Of a stretch of DNA of 40,566 nucleotides, positions 32,026-39,787 are shown piece after piece. Below the pieces are notes generated by a model that was not told where the DNA came from, searched no databases, and saw nothing but the letters and a program-made list of their open reading frames with translations. A program made the translations under genes and the position numbers. The stretch is from Oscillospiraceae bacterium (GTDB lineage Bacteria > Bacillota > Clostridia > Oscillospirales > Acutalibacteraceae), in the NCBI GenBank assembly GCA_015066635.1, contig SVOA01000013.1, positions 1 to 40,566 of the forward strand, read 5' to 3'. Each line of letters starts with the position of its first letter. The stretch's first letter is position 1.

Positions 32026-32553
32026 GTGAAGGAATATACTCTTACAACATCAGAGCTGAAAAATGCGGCGGAGTATCTTGAAGCAGGCGACACGGTTTAT
32101 CTGTCGGGTACGGTATATACGTCAAGGGATGCCGCGCATAAGAGAATAATGAAACTCATAGAGGACGGCAAGACGCTTCCTTACGGAATTGACGGCGCAG
32201 TTATTTACTATGCGGGACCCACGCCTACACCTGAGGGACTTGCAATAGGTTCCTGCGGACCGACTACCTCGTCAAGGATGGACGTCTATGCTCCCAAGCT
32301 TCTTGATATGGGACTTACCGCCATGGTCGGCAAGGGACCGCGTTCGGCTGAGGTTATCGACGCCATAGTACGCAACAGGGCGTTGTATTTCTGCGCCATA
32401 GGCGGTGCGGGCGCACTTGCGAGCAAATGTATTTCAGATTGCGAGGTTATTGCTTTTGAGGACCTCGGCTGTGAGTCTGTAAAGAAGCTGACTTTCAGAG
32501 ATTTTCCTCTTACCCTTGCAATAGATGCAAGGGGAAACAGCCTTTTTAAATAA
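32026..32553 (+). CDS. fumB: Fumarate hydratase class I, beta subunit (C-terminal Fe-S hydro-lyase domain)
   Basis: 175 aa. With an alpha subunit it would hydrate fumarate to malate using a [4Fe-4S] cluster. Conserved blocks: AGDTVYLSGTVYTSRDAAHKR (about 20-40), YYAGPTPTPEG, SCGPTTSSRMD and GKG. The cluster ligands belong to the alpha subunit, which is not in this window, so the beta gene is an orphan here. L-tartrate dehydratase beta is an alternative. It begins with GTG at 32026, overlapping the DivIVA-like end region that supplies AGAGGG as ribosome site. Confidence 0.88.
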   Translation: MKEYTLTTSELKNAAEYLEAGDTVYLSGTVYTSRDAAHKRIMKLIEDGKTLPYGIDGAVIYYAGPTPTPEGLAIGSCGPTTSSRMDVYAPKLLDMGLTAMVGKGPRSAEVIDAIVRNRALYFCAIGGAGALASKCISDCEVIAFEDLGCESVKKLTFRDFPLTLAIDARGNSLFK

Positions 32554-32566
32554 CCCGGAGAATATA

Positions 32567-34939
32567 ATGACAGAGATTATTAACAGAGCGTTAGAATTAA
32601 GAAAAAAGATAATAGAAAAAGAATTTTCAAGGATGAACGATATGCAGCTTAAAGCGGTCTTTAAAACAAAAGGACCGCTTTTAATACTTGCAGGCGCGGG
32701 CTCGGGAAAGACAACCGTTGTTGTCAACCGAATTGCCAATCTTATCAAGTACGGCGACGCGTATAATTCCGATTTCTTTGAGAGGACTCCCGACGTTGCT
32801 GATATTGAAATGATGGAAATGTACCTCGCAGGCGATAAGAGCGTTTATGATAATATTTCCGACCTTCTCAGCGTAAACGCCGTAAAGCCGTGGCAGATAC
32901 TCGCAATAACCTTTACCAATAAGGCGGCAAACGAGTTGAAGGAAAGACTTGAAATAATGCTCGGCGAAAAGGCTTACGATATATGGGCAAGCACCTTTCA
33001 CTCCTGCTGTGTCAGAATTTTAAGACGCGACGGAGAAAAAATAGGTTATTCAAAGCATTTTACCATCTATGATACCGACGACAGCAAGCGGCTTATCAAG
33101 GAATGTCAGTCCCTGCTCGGCATTGAGGACAGATTTCTGCCGCACAAAGCCATACTCGGCGAAATCAGCAAGGCAAAAAACGAACTTATGTCGCCGGAAA
33201 AATATCTTGAAATAAACGGTTCGGACGTAAGACTGTCAAAAATCGGCGAGTGCTATAAAAAATATCAGGAAATGCTATTTGCCGCGGACGCCATGGACTT
33301 TGATGATATTATAGTCAATACAATAAAACTTTTTGAGGAATTTCCCGATGTGCACGGCTATTATCAGACACGCTTCCGCCACGTTATGGTTGACGAGTAT
33401 CAGGACACGAACTATGCGCAGTACAGACTAACCTCTCTGCTTGCTGACGGTTACCGCAATATCTGCGTAGTCGGCGATGACGACCAGAGTATATATAAAT
33501 TCCGCGGCGCTACCATAGAGAATATACTCCAGTTCGAGGACAGATACCCCGACGCCGAGGTCATAAGGCTTGAGCAGAATTACCGTTCTACCCAGAATAT
33601 TCTTGACGCCGCAAACAATGTTATCGACAACAATACGGCGAGAAAGGGCAAAAATCTCTGGACGGCAAACGGCACGGGCGAAAAAATTATCTGGCATACC
33701 GCCGCCGATGAAACGGGCGAGAGCAGGTATATTACCGAGCAGATAGAGAAACAGATTTCTTCGGGCAGAAAATTCAGCGATATAGCCGTTCTCTACCGTA
33801 TGAACGCCTTGTCGGGCTCGGTTGAGCACGCGCTTGTAAGAAATGCTATTCCGTACAGAATAATCGGAGGTCATAAATTCTATGACCGTATGGAAATAAA
33901 GGACGCAGTTGCATATTTAAGCGTAATAAATAACCCGTCCGATAAAGTCAGACTTCAAAGAATTATAAACACGCCCAAGAGGGGCATAGGCGCAACAACC
34001 CTTGCAAACGCCTCGCAGATAGCCGATACGCTCGGCGTGTCGCTCTTTGAGGTTTTCTCGACGGCAGACAGATATGAGGTCTTAAAGCGCAGTGCCGCAA
34101 AGCTCATAGAGTTTACCGATATGATACATGACTTTTCCGAATATTCCGAGAGCCATAGTCTTACGGAATTGCTCGCGTATGTACTCGAAAAAACCAATTA
34201 CGCAGAGCATTTGAAAAGCGAGCCGGAAAAACTTGAGGACAGAATTCAGAATCTTAACGAACTCGGCGCGGTGCTTACGAGATTCAGCGAGGAAAACCCC
34301 GAGGGTACTCTGTATGACTTTCTCGAAGAGGTCGCTTTGATGACCGATATTGACAACTATAACAGTGAGGACGATAAGGTTGTGCTTATGACGCTCCACT
34401 CGGCAAAGGGACTTGAATTCCCCGTCGTATTTATATGCGGTATGGACGAGGGCGTCTTTCCCGGTTTTCAGAGTCTTTACAGCGAGGATGAAATTGAGGA
34501 GGAGAGAAGACTTTGCTATGTCGGCATCACGAGAGCAAAGGAAATGCTTTATCTGACAAATTCAAAATCGCGTATGGTATTCGGCTCTACAAGTTTCTAT
34601 AAGCCGTCAAGATTTCTTGAGGAAATTCCCGAAGAACTTCTTGAGCATACACAGCAGTCGGCTTTCGGATATGCTTCTTCCGTAAGAACGTTTACGGGTT
34701 CTCCGGAACAGAGCACCGAAAAAAAGGTAAACCGCGGCTTTTCCGGACTTAACAAGCCTGCAGACGACAGCGGTAAACCCGATTTTAAGGTCGGAGATAC
34801 CGTCGAGCATAAGATTTTCGGAAGGGGAGTAATAACCGCCGTTCATCCTATGGGCAACGATATGCTCGTCGAAATTGCCTTTATCGAAAGAGGCACAAAA
34901 AAGCTTATGGCAAAGCACGCCAAGCTCACAAAGGTATAA
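32567..34939 (+). CDS. pcrA: ATP-dependent DNA helicase PcrA/UvrD
   Basis: SF1A 3'-5' helicase for repair and for removing replication conflicts. 790 aa from the ATG at 32567, which follows CCGGAG; the frame opens at 32525 inside the fumarase gene. Motifs: Q-motif MNDMQLKAV, Walker A GAGSGKT (43-49), Ia ITFTNKAANEL, II VDEYQDTN, III GDDDQSIYKFRGA, IV RLEQNYRS, V TLHSAKGLEFPVVF and VI RRLCYVGITRA. An extra segment of about 40 residues lies between motifs I and Ia (YGDAYNSDFFERTPDV...). The tail KVGDTVEHKIFGRGVI is the PcrA RNA-polymerase-binding Tudor-like fold. Confidence 0.96.
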   Translation: MTEIINRALELRKKIIEKEFSRMNDMQLKAVFKTKGPLLILAGAGSGKTTVVVNRIANLIKYGDAYNSDFFERTPDVADIEMMEMYLAGDKSVYDNISDLLSVNAVKPWQILAITFTNKAANELKERLEIMLGEKAYDIWASTFHSCCVRILRRDGEKIGYSKHFTIYDTDDSKRLIKECQSLLGIEDRFLPHKAILGEISKAKNELMSPEKYLEINGSDVRLSKIGECYKKYQEMLFAADAMDFDDIIVNTIKLFEEFPDVHGYYQTRFRHVMVDEYQDTNYAQYRLTSLLADGYRNICVVGDDDQSIYKFRGATIENILQFEDRYPDAEVIRLEQNYRSTQNILDAANNVIDNNTARKGKNLWTANGTGEKIIWHTAADETGESRYITEQIEKQISSGRKFSDIAVLYRMNALSGSVEHALVRNAIPYRIIGGHKFYDRMEIKDAVAYLSVINNPSDKVRLQRIINTPKRGIGATTLANASQIADTLGVSLFEVFSTADRYEVLKRSAAKLIEFTDMIHDFSEYSESHSLTELLAYVLEKTNYAEHLKSEPEKLEDRIQNLNELGAVLTRFSEENPEGTLYDFLEEVALMTDIDNYNSEDDKVVLMTLHSAKGLEFPVVFICGMDEGVFPGFQSLYSEDEIEEERRLCYVGITRAKEMLYLTNSKSRMVFGSTSFYKPSRFLEEIPEELLEHTQQSAFGYASSVRTFTGSPEQSTEKKVNRGFSGLNKPADDSGKPDFKVGDTVEHKIFGRGVITAVHPMGNDMLVEIAFIERGTKKLMAKHAKLTKV

Positions 34940-34970
34940 AAAAACGCCTGACTCAAAGTCAGGCGTTTTT
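34940..34970. terminator. Bidirectional terminator, pcrA / DUF5684 gene
   Basis: 14-bp perfect stem AAAAACGCCTGACT (34940-34953) and complement (34957-34970), three-base loop, flanked by A-run and T-run. Confidence 0.93.
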
Positions 34971-34977
34971 CTTTTGC

Positions 34978-35364
34978 TTATCTTTTTCTCGGCAGACCTC
35001 TCGGACCTATGTATTCCGAGGAACCGAAGCCGAGTATATAGACAAAAATGATATTCAGAAAAATAAGACCTATTCCGAAAAGACCGCTCTTGCCGAAAGC
35101 CTTTGCCATTCTGATATTGACCGCGATATAGTAAAAGATATTTACTATCGGAATCAGGTACAAAATGAATTTCCAGCCGCAGCCGTCCGCAATTTTACAC
35201 ATTTTATACATATTGACTATCGGTATAAAGGCAGTCCAGCCGTGCTCTCCCGCCTTATTGAAAACTCTCCATAGAGCTATGACGGAAACTATGTAAAATA
35301 TAACGGTTGCCGCAGTTGTCTGTCCGTTGATAAGCTCTTTTACCGTCATCCAGTATTCCTGCAT
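34978..35364 (-). CDS. DUF5684-like small membrane protein
   Basis: 128 aa with four membrane helices. ALWRVFNKAGEHGWTAFIPIVNMYKMCKIA (about 30-59) and the ending FGIGLIFLNIIFVYILGFGSSEY match the DUF5684 pattern, also found next to some signal peptidases. Function unknown. AAAGGAGT overlaps the rodA stop, and the two genes are 13 bases apart, so it is cotranscribed with rodA. Confidence 0.8.
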   Translation of the reverse strand: MQEYWMTVKELINGQTTAATVIFYIVSVIALWRVFNKAGEHGWTAFIPIVNMYKMCKIADGCGWKFILYLIPIVNIFYYIAVNIRMAKAFGKSGLFGIGLIFLNIIFVYILGFGSSEYIGPRGLPRKR

Positions 35365-35377
35365 AATAAAAACTCCT

Positions 35378-36541
35378 TTACATAAGAGAATCGTATATCT
35401 TTATATTGACTGTTTCCTGATTACAGTTGTGTCTGTAAATGCTCATTACAAGTCCTATGCCGAGATAAACGCACAGGTTAGCCGAGCCGCCCGCGCTGAA
35501 AAACGGAAGCGTTATACCTACAACGGGGAGCAGCATAAGGCACATACCGACGTTTATTATCATCTGTGCGGCTATCATTGAAGCCATACCGCTGCAGATG
35601 AGGTTAGTCGAGGTTTCTCTCGACTTTTTGCCCGTTGAGATTATTCTGAGAATAATCAGAGTCAATAAGAGAAGCGCGGCAAAGCAGCCGATAAGTCCCG
35701 TTTCCTCGCCGATAACGGTAAAAATCATATCGTTATGACCTTCGGGAATAAGACCTGCCTGAGTGTACGCACCCTTAAAAAGTCCCTGACCGGTAAAACC
35801 TCCCGAGCCGAGAGCGTTCATACCGTATTTCTGCTGATAAATAATGTCGGGATAAAGTTCAGGATAGATAAGCGCAAGAACTCTGTCTCTTTGCAGCTGC
35901 TTCAAAACAAAGGTCCATACAAGAGGGGAGGCGGCACCTATAAGTGCAAGCGCTCCGACAAAATATCCCCAGTGAACTCCCGCAATAAACAGCATAACCG
36001 CCGCGATAATTATAAAAACGAGCGAGGAACCCATATCTCCCGTAGCGGCGACAAGCACCGTGGGAATTGCCGCATGAGCGCCGAGCTGAAGGATACTGAA
36101 AAAGTTGTTTATCTTGTATTTCAGCCTTTCAAGGTGTACGCTGAAGGTTATAATAAACCCGATTTTTAAAAGCTCGGACGGCTGGAAGTTAACGGGACCG
36201 AATTTAAGCCAGGTGTGAACGTCGCTTCTTGCCGAAGGACCCGTTCCGAAGAAAAACAGCAGTATCATCATAGCCAGCGAAACGCCTGCAATGATAAGCC
36301 AGAAGCGTGTGAATATCTGATAGTCGATTTCCGAGATTATCAGCGACAGAGTAATACCTATGGCGATAGCGATTATCATAATCAGGAAATCTCTCGAAAT
36401 AACCTGCTCCTCCTGCAGACTGTATCTCGTTGCGCTCATAACCGCAACCGAACCGAAAGCAGAGGCGATAAGGCACATGGCAAAAAGATAAAGATCGGTA
36501 CCTTTGAAAAAATTACCGACCGCGTAAAGCGCACGTTTCAG
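35378..36541 (-). CDS. rodA: Rod-shape SEDS peptidoglycan polymerase RodA
   Basis: 387 aa (from CTG), ten membrane segments. SEDS glycosyltransferase that polymerises lipid II during elongation. Conserved blocks: FGPVNFQPSELLKIGFI, ATGDMGSSLVF, QRDRVLALIYPELYPDIIYQ, GSGGFTGQGLFKGAYTQAGLIPEGHNDMIFTVIGEE (QxxLIPE loop typical of RodA), and LPFFSAGGSANLC. The frame opens at a TTG at 36604, but that codon is the -35 box of a perfect promoter. Translation most likely starts at CTG 36541-36539, seven bases after GGAGG; no ATG/GTG/TTG is better placed. Confidence 0.93.
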   Translation of the reverse strand: MKRALYAVGNFFKGTDLYLFAMCLIASAFGSVAVMSATRYSLQEEQVISRDFLIMIIAIAIGITLSLIISEIDYQIFTRFWLIIAGVSLAMMILLFFFGTGPSARSDVHTWLKFGPVNFQPSELLKIGFIITFSVHLERLKYKINNFFSILQLGAHAAIPTVLVAATGDMGSSLVFIIIAAVMLFIAGVHWGYFVGALALIGAASPLVWTFVLKQLQRDRVLALIYPELYPDIIYQQKYGMNALGSGGFTGQGLFKGAYTQAGLIPEGHNDMIFTVIGEETGLIGCFAALLLLTLIILRIISTGKKSRETSTNLICSGMASMIAAQMIINVGMCLMLLPVVGITLPFFSAGGSANLCVYLGIGLVMSIYRHNCNQETVNIKIYDSLM

Positions 36542-36575
36542 ACTATCGCCTCCTTTTTTAAAATTCAATATAAGT

Positions 36576-36604
36576 ATTATAGTATTTTTTGAAAGTTTTT
36601 TCAA
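36576..36604 (-). promoter_or_regulatory. Sigma-A promoter of rodA
   Basis: Minus strand TTGAAA (36604-36599), 17-base spacer, perfect TATAAT (36581-36576). Start near 36569 gives a 28-base leader with AAAGGAGG. Confidence 0.85.
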
Positions 36605-36615
36605 GTAAAAAACTA

Positions 36616-36644
36616 TTTACTGAAATGCAATTTAGTGTTAAAAT
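36616..36644 (+). promoter_or_regulatory. Sigma-A promoter of tsaE-tsaB-rpiB
   Basis: TTTACT at 36616-36621, 17-base spacer, TAAAAT at 36639-36644; back to back with the rodA promoter. Confidence 0.55.
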
Positions 36645-36659
36645 ATTTAAGGTGATTCA

Positions 36660-37091
36660 ATGCAGAGCTTTATTTCAAAGAGCTACGGTCAGACAGTTGA
36701 ATTGGGCAAAAAGCTCGGAAAGAAGCTGAAAAAAGGGGACACGGTTGCCTTTTTCGGCTCTATGGGTATGGGCAAGACCGCCTTTGTAACGGGTATTGCC
36801 GAGGGTATGGGACTTGACTGTGAGGTCAGCAGTCCTACCTTTGCCATAGTCAATGTTTACGGTAAAAACAGTGAGCTCTGCCATTTTGATATGTACCGCG
36901 TTTCCTCGTGGGACGACCTTTATTCCACGGGCTTTTTTGAGTATATGGATATGGGCAGCGTTATCTGCATCGAGTGGAGCGAGAATATAGAAAATGCCGT
37001 TCCCGAAGACGCAATTAAAATCTATATCGAAAAAGGCGCAGACAATGATGAAAGAATTATAAAAATTGACGGATGTGATTATGAGTTATGA
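36660..37091 (+). CDS. tsaE: tRNA t6A biosynthesis ATPase TsaE
   Basis: ATPase that cycles the TsaBD complex making N6-threonylcarbamoyladenosine in ANN-decoding tRNAs. 143 aa. Walker A GSMGMGKT (33-40), SSPTFAIVNVY (the switch-like block) and FDMYRVSSWDDLYSTGFFEYMD followed by CIEWSEN are family-diagnostic. AAGGTG lies eight bases before the ATG. It overlaps tsaB by four bases (ATGA, 37088-37091). Normal length. Confidence 0.95.
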   Translation: MQSFISKSYGQTVELGKKLGKKLKKGDTVAFFGSMGMGKTAFVTGIAEGMGLDCEVSSPTFAIVNVYGKNSELCHFDMYRVSSWDDLYSTGFFEYMDMGSVICIEWSENIENAVPEDAIKIYIEKGADNDERIIKIDGCDYEL

Positions 37092-37798
37092 GAATTCTTG
37101 CGCTTGAGTGTTCCTCTGTCAGCGCAAGCGTTGCTGTTTGCGAGGATGGTAAAATAATCGGCTCGGATTTTGTCAGAAACGGGCTTACACATTCACAAAC
37201 CCTTATGCCGATGCTTGAGAGGGTTGTCAGGGACAGCGGAACGGACATAAGCAGTATAGACGTTTTTGCCTGTACCTCGGGACCCGGTTCTTTCACGGGC
37301 GTGCGAATAGGCGTCGCGGCTGTAAAGGGACTTGCAGATGCGCTTGCAAAGCCCTGCTTTGCGGTTTCTTCGCTTGAAGCTGCGGCATTTCCTTATAGGG
37401 ACAGCGGCAAAACCGTATGCGCCGTTATGGATGCAAGATGCAATCAGGTTTATACGGCTTCGTTTTACGGCTCGGAGAGGCTTTGCGAGGATGAGGCAAT
37501 TCTTATCCCTGAGCTTAAAGAAAGGCTTTTAAGGGCAAAAAACGGCGTTATTCTGACGGGAGACGGCACACAGCTCGTGTATAACGCGCTTAAAGATGAA
37601 ATTGCGGGACTTACCGCCTCGGATGAGAATTGCCGTTACGCAGATGCAAAGAGCGTTTCGATTATAGCTTACGAAAGAATTATGAGAGGGGAGCCGACGG
37701 TTAATTCTGCGGAGCTTCTTCCGCTTTACCTCAGAGTTCCTCAGGCTCAGAGAGAATTAAATAAGAAAAATAATTTAAAAGGAGACAGTAATATATGA
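37088..37798 (+). CDS. tsaB: tRNA t6A biosynthesis protein TsaB
   Basis: Scaffold paralogue of TsaD that binds it in the t6A synthesis complex. 236 aa. N-terminal ALECSSVSASVAVCEDGK and TSGPGSFTGVRIGVAAVKGLA (about 62-82) are the ASKHA-fold signatures. The C-terminal YLRVPQAQREL is the conserved end. Its stop overlaps the rpiB start by four bases (37795-37798). rimI and tsaD, often next in line, are absent here. Confidence 0.94.
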   Translation: MRILALECSSVSASVAVCEDGKIIGSDFVRNGLTHSQTLMPMLERVVRDSGTDISSIDVFACTSGPGSFTGVRIGVAAVKGLADALAKPCFAVSSLEAAAFPYRDSGKTVCAVMDARCNQVYTASFYGSERLCEDEAILIPELKERLLRAKNGVILTGDGTQLVYNALKDEIAGLTASDENCRYADAKSVSIIAYERIMRGEPTVNSAELLPLYLRVPQAQRELNKKNNLKGDSNI

Positions 37799-38238
37799 TT
37801 TATTTAGGCGCAGACCACGGCGGTTACAGTTTGAAGGAATCAATTAAAAAGCACCTTGACGAAAGAGGTATAAGGTACGTTGACTGCGGCACTGACAGTC
37901 CCGAGTCGGTTGACTATGCGCTTATCGCCAAGAAAACCTGTGACGAGATTATAAAGGATAAGGACAATATGGGGATACTCTGCTGCGGCACGGGTATCGG
38001 TATTTCAATGGCGGCAAATAAGGTAAACGGTATCAGAGCCGCCTGCTGCTCCGACTATTTCAGCGCAAAGTTCACGAGACTTCACAACAATGCCAACGTG
38101 CTGTGTATGGGCGGCAGAGTTGTAGGCAAGGGACTTGCCAACGAGCTTGTTGACGTCTTTCTTGACACGGGCTTTGAAGGCGGCAGACATCAAAGAAGAA
38201 TAGATCAGCTTACCGATATAGAAAACTCTCAAAAATAA
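37795..38238 (+). CDS. rpiB: Ribose-5-phosphate isomerase B
   Basis: Interconverts ribulose-5-phosphate and ribose-5-phosphate. 147 aa. Substrate block GADHGGYSLKE at the N-terminus; catalytic Cys64 in ILCCGTGIGISMAANKVNGIRAA; NVLCMGGRVVG and the His/Arg tail GRHQRRID are conserved. GGAGACAG lies before the ATG in the end of tsaB. The gene supplies PRPP precursor, which suits the uracil phosphoribosyltransferase that follows. Confidence 0.96.
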   Translation: MIYLGADHGGYSLKESIKKHLDERGIRYVDCGTDSPESVDYALIAKKTCDEIIKDKDNMGILCCGTGIGISMAANKVNGIRAACCSDYFSAKFTRLHNNANVLCMGGRVVGKGLANELVDVFLDTGFEGGRHQRRIDQLTDIENSQK

Positions 38239-38240
38239 TC

Positions 38241-38269
38241 TTGTATTTTACGTTGCGGGGTTATATAAT
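38241..38269 (+). promoter_or_regulatory. Sigma-A promoter of upp
   Basis: TTGTAT at 38241-38246, 17-base spacer, TATAAT at 38264-38269. Confidence 0.65.
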
Positions 38270-38302
38270 TAAAATTGATAACAAATACAGGAGGAAGTAA
38301 AA

Positions 38303-38932
38303 ATGTCAAACGTAACCATTACCAATCATCCGCTTATTCAGCATAAGCTCTCAATTCTCAGAGACAAGACCACGGGTTCAAAGGAATTCAGAGCCCTTAT
38401 TTCGGAAATTGCGGCGCTTCTTTGCTATGAGGCAACCAGAGATTTGCCTCTCGAGGAGGTTGAAATTGAAACTCCCGTTGCAGTTGCAAAGGCAAAGGTA
38501 ATAGCAGGCAAAAAACTTGCTTTTGTCCCGATTTTAAGAGCAGGTACGGGAATGCTTGACGGTGTTCTTTCGCTTGTTCCCTCGGCAAAGGTAGGTCATA
38601 TCGGTATGTACCGCGACCCCGAAACGGCTTTGCCCGTTCCTTACTACTGCAAGCTTCCCGCAGATATTTCACAGCGAGAGGTTTTTGTACTTGACCCGAT
38701 GCTTGCGACAGGCGGTTCCGCTATCGACGCCATAAATCAGATAAAGATAAATAATCCCAAGTCGGTTAAGTTTATGTGCATTATTGCCGCTCCCGAGGGA
38801 CTTAAAGCCCTTACGGACGCGCATCCCGATGTTGAGGTTTACTGTGCGGCTCTTGACGATCATCTCAACGAGCATAAGTACATAGTTCCCGGTCTCGGCG
38901 ACGCAGGCGACAGAATTTTCGGTACAAAATAA
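38303..38932 (+). CDS. upp: Uracil phosphoribosyltransferase
   Basis: Salvages uracil with PRPP to UMP. 209 aa, standard length. The PRPP loop is [14 protein letters not shown] (about 132-145); [36 protein letters not shown] and the C-terminal [14 protein letters not shown] are the family blocks. AGGAGGAAG precedes the ATG. Complements the cdd/pdp salvage genes elsewhere in the window. Transcription appears to end at the hairpin 38949-38998, which also covers the spoIIID ribosome site. Confidence 0.97.
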   Translation: MSNVTITNHPLIQHKLSILRDKTTGSKEFRALISEIAALLCYEATRDLPLEEVEIETPVAVAKAKVIAGKKLAFVPILRAGTGMLDGVLSLVPSAKVGHIGMYRDPETALPVPYYCKLPADISQREVFVLDPMLATGGSAIDAINQIKINNPKSVKFMCIIAAPEGLKALTDAHPDVEVYCAALDDHLNEHKYIVPGLGDAGDRIFGTK

Positions 38933-38939
38933 GAAATAA

Positions 38940-38968
38940 GAATATATCCGCCCCTCTTTACATACTTA
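38940..38968 (+). promoter_or_regulatory. Candidate sigma-E promoter of spoIIID
   Basis: GAATATA at 38940-38946 (KMATATT-like), 14-base spacer, CATACTTA at 38961-38968 (CATAC core of CATACAHT). Start near 38974, inside the hairpin. spoIIID is sigma-E dependent in Bacillus. Confidence 0.5.
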
Positions 38969-38998
38969 TTACTGTATGTAAGGAGGGCGTTTGTTTTG
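38949..38998 (+). terminator. Hairpin terminating upp and masking the spoIIID ribosome site
   Basis: About 16 pairs with one bulge: arms 38949-38965 and 38974-38989, 8-base loop, then TTTGTTTTG. The 3' arm contains AGGAGG (38981-38986), the ribosome site of spoIIID. Confidence 0.75.
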
Positions 38999-39253
38999 AG
39001 ATATTCGGCAGAGGACAGGGCAGTTTTGCTCGGTCGTTACATAGTAGAGAATAAAGCCACGGTCAGAGCGGCGGCAGGGTATTACGGAGTCAGCAAGAGT
39101 ACGGTGCACATGGACGTTTCGGAAAGGCTGAAAAAAATCAACCCTTCGCTTTACAGGGAGGTCAGAAAAATTCTTGACATCAACAAAAGCGAAAGACATA
39201 TAAGAGGCGGTAAAGCCACAAAACAAAAATATCTTATGCTAAAAGACGGTTAA
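38996..39253 (+). CDS. spoIIID: Sporulation transcriptional regulator SpoIIID
   Basis: Mother-cell DNA-binding regulator that switches genes on or off between the sigma-E and sigma-K stages. 85 aa. The helix-turn-helix is ATVRAAAGYYGVSKSTVHMDVSERL (about 20-44). INPSLYREVRKILDINKSERHIRGGKATKQKY closely follows Bacillus SpoIIID. Start is TTG at 38996, nine bases after GGAGG; no ATG is available. The expression site is embedded in a hairpin. Its stop lies inside its own terminator. Confidence 0.95.
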   Translation: MRYSAEDRAVLLGRYIVENKATVRAAAGYYGVSKSTVHMDVSERLKKINPSLYREVRKILDINKSERHIRGGKATKQKYLMLKDG

Positions 39254-39270
39254 AACCGTCTTTATTTTTT
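39242..39270 (+). terminator. Intrinsic terminator of spoIIID
   Basis: AAAGACGGT (39242-39250), loop TAAA, ACCGTCTTT (39255-39263), T-rich tail. Overlaps the stop codon. Confidence 0.88.
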
Positions 39271-39272
39271 AT

Positions 39273-39301
39273 AACCGAATAAAAACGTTTAACATACAAT
39301 A
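39273..39301 (+). promoter_or_regulatory. Candidate sporulation promoter of cotJABC
   Basis: AACC at 39273-39276, 16-base spacer and CATACAATA at 39293-39301 match the sigma-K form (mACm-N16-CATAnnnTA). The same -10 also contains CATACAAT, the sigma-E -10. A clear sigma-E -35 is not seen. Confidence 0.5.
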
Positions 39302-39335
39302 TTCAAGGGAGCAATAATAAAAAAGGAGAAATAAA

Positions 39336-39542
39336 ATGTCAAATAAATACTTTAACGGCGATAATATAACCGCTCAAAGCGAATATTTCGGCATCGGCGC
39401 TTTGCCCGAAACGGTAACGACAACCATGGCATATATTCCGTTTCAGACTGACACAACCGAATACACTCCCGAAAGCGCGCTGTCATGCGGTACGCTTTTT
39501 GCCGACCTTAATAAACCGTTTCTTGGAGGTAAATGTATATGA
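39336..39542 (+). CDS. cotJA: Spore coat associated protein CotJA
   Basis: 68 aa. MAYIPFQTDTTEYTPESALSCGTLFADLNKPFLG contains the CotJA family signature (Pro-Phe, then a cysteine-Gly-Thr-Leu-Phe block and Leu-x-Lys-Pro-Phe). Small inner-coat protein that requires CotJC for assembly in Bacillus. AAAGGAGAAA precedes the ATG. First gene of cotJABC, overlapping cotJB by a few bases. The N-terminal 30 residues are family-variable. Confidence 0.92.
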   Translation: MSNKYFNGDNITAQSEYFGIGALPETVTTTMAYIPFQTDTTEYTPESALSCGTLFADLNKPFLGGKCI

Positions 39543-39787
39543 CACGACAGAAAGCACTTGCAAGACTTTCGGCGGTACAGTTTGCCGCATGGGAACTTCA
39601 TATGTATCTTGATACTCATCCCGGTGACAAAAATGCAGCCGAAAGATACAGACAGTACAGCGCTCAGTACAGAAAACTCCGCAAGGAGTTTGAGGAGAAC
39701 TTCGGAGCTCTTGTTCAGCCGTCCTTCGGCAACGAGTGGCTTGATGACCCGTGGCCCTGGGAAAATACAAGAAGGAGTGATGCCTGA
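39539..39787 (+). CDS. cotJB: Spore coat protein CotJB
   Basis: 82 aa. ALARLSAVQFAAWELHMYLDTHPGDKNAAERY (about 6-37) is the CotJB signature; the C-terminus has DPWPWENTR. Helical, cytosolic before coat assembly. Two ATGs lie close together (39533 and 39539). The second is nine bases after GGAGG, the first only three, so 39539 is preferred. Its stop overlaps cotJC by one base (TGATG). Confidence 0.92.
   Translation: MTRQKALARLSAVQFAAWELHMYLDTHPGDKNAAERYRQYSAQYRKLRKEFEENFGALVQPSFGNEWLDDPWPWENTRRSDA

Noticed and set aside
35735-36169. Plus-strand open frame of 144 codons inside rodA
   Set aside because: Antisense shadow of a well-supported gene with Lys/Arg/Asn-rich non-protein composition.
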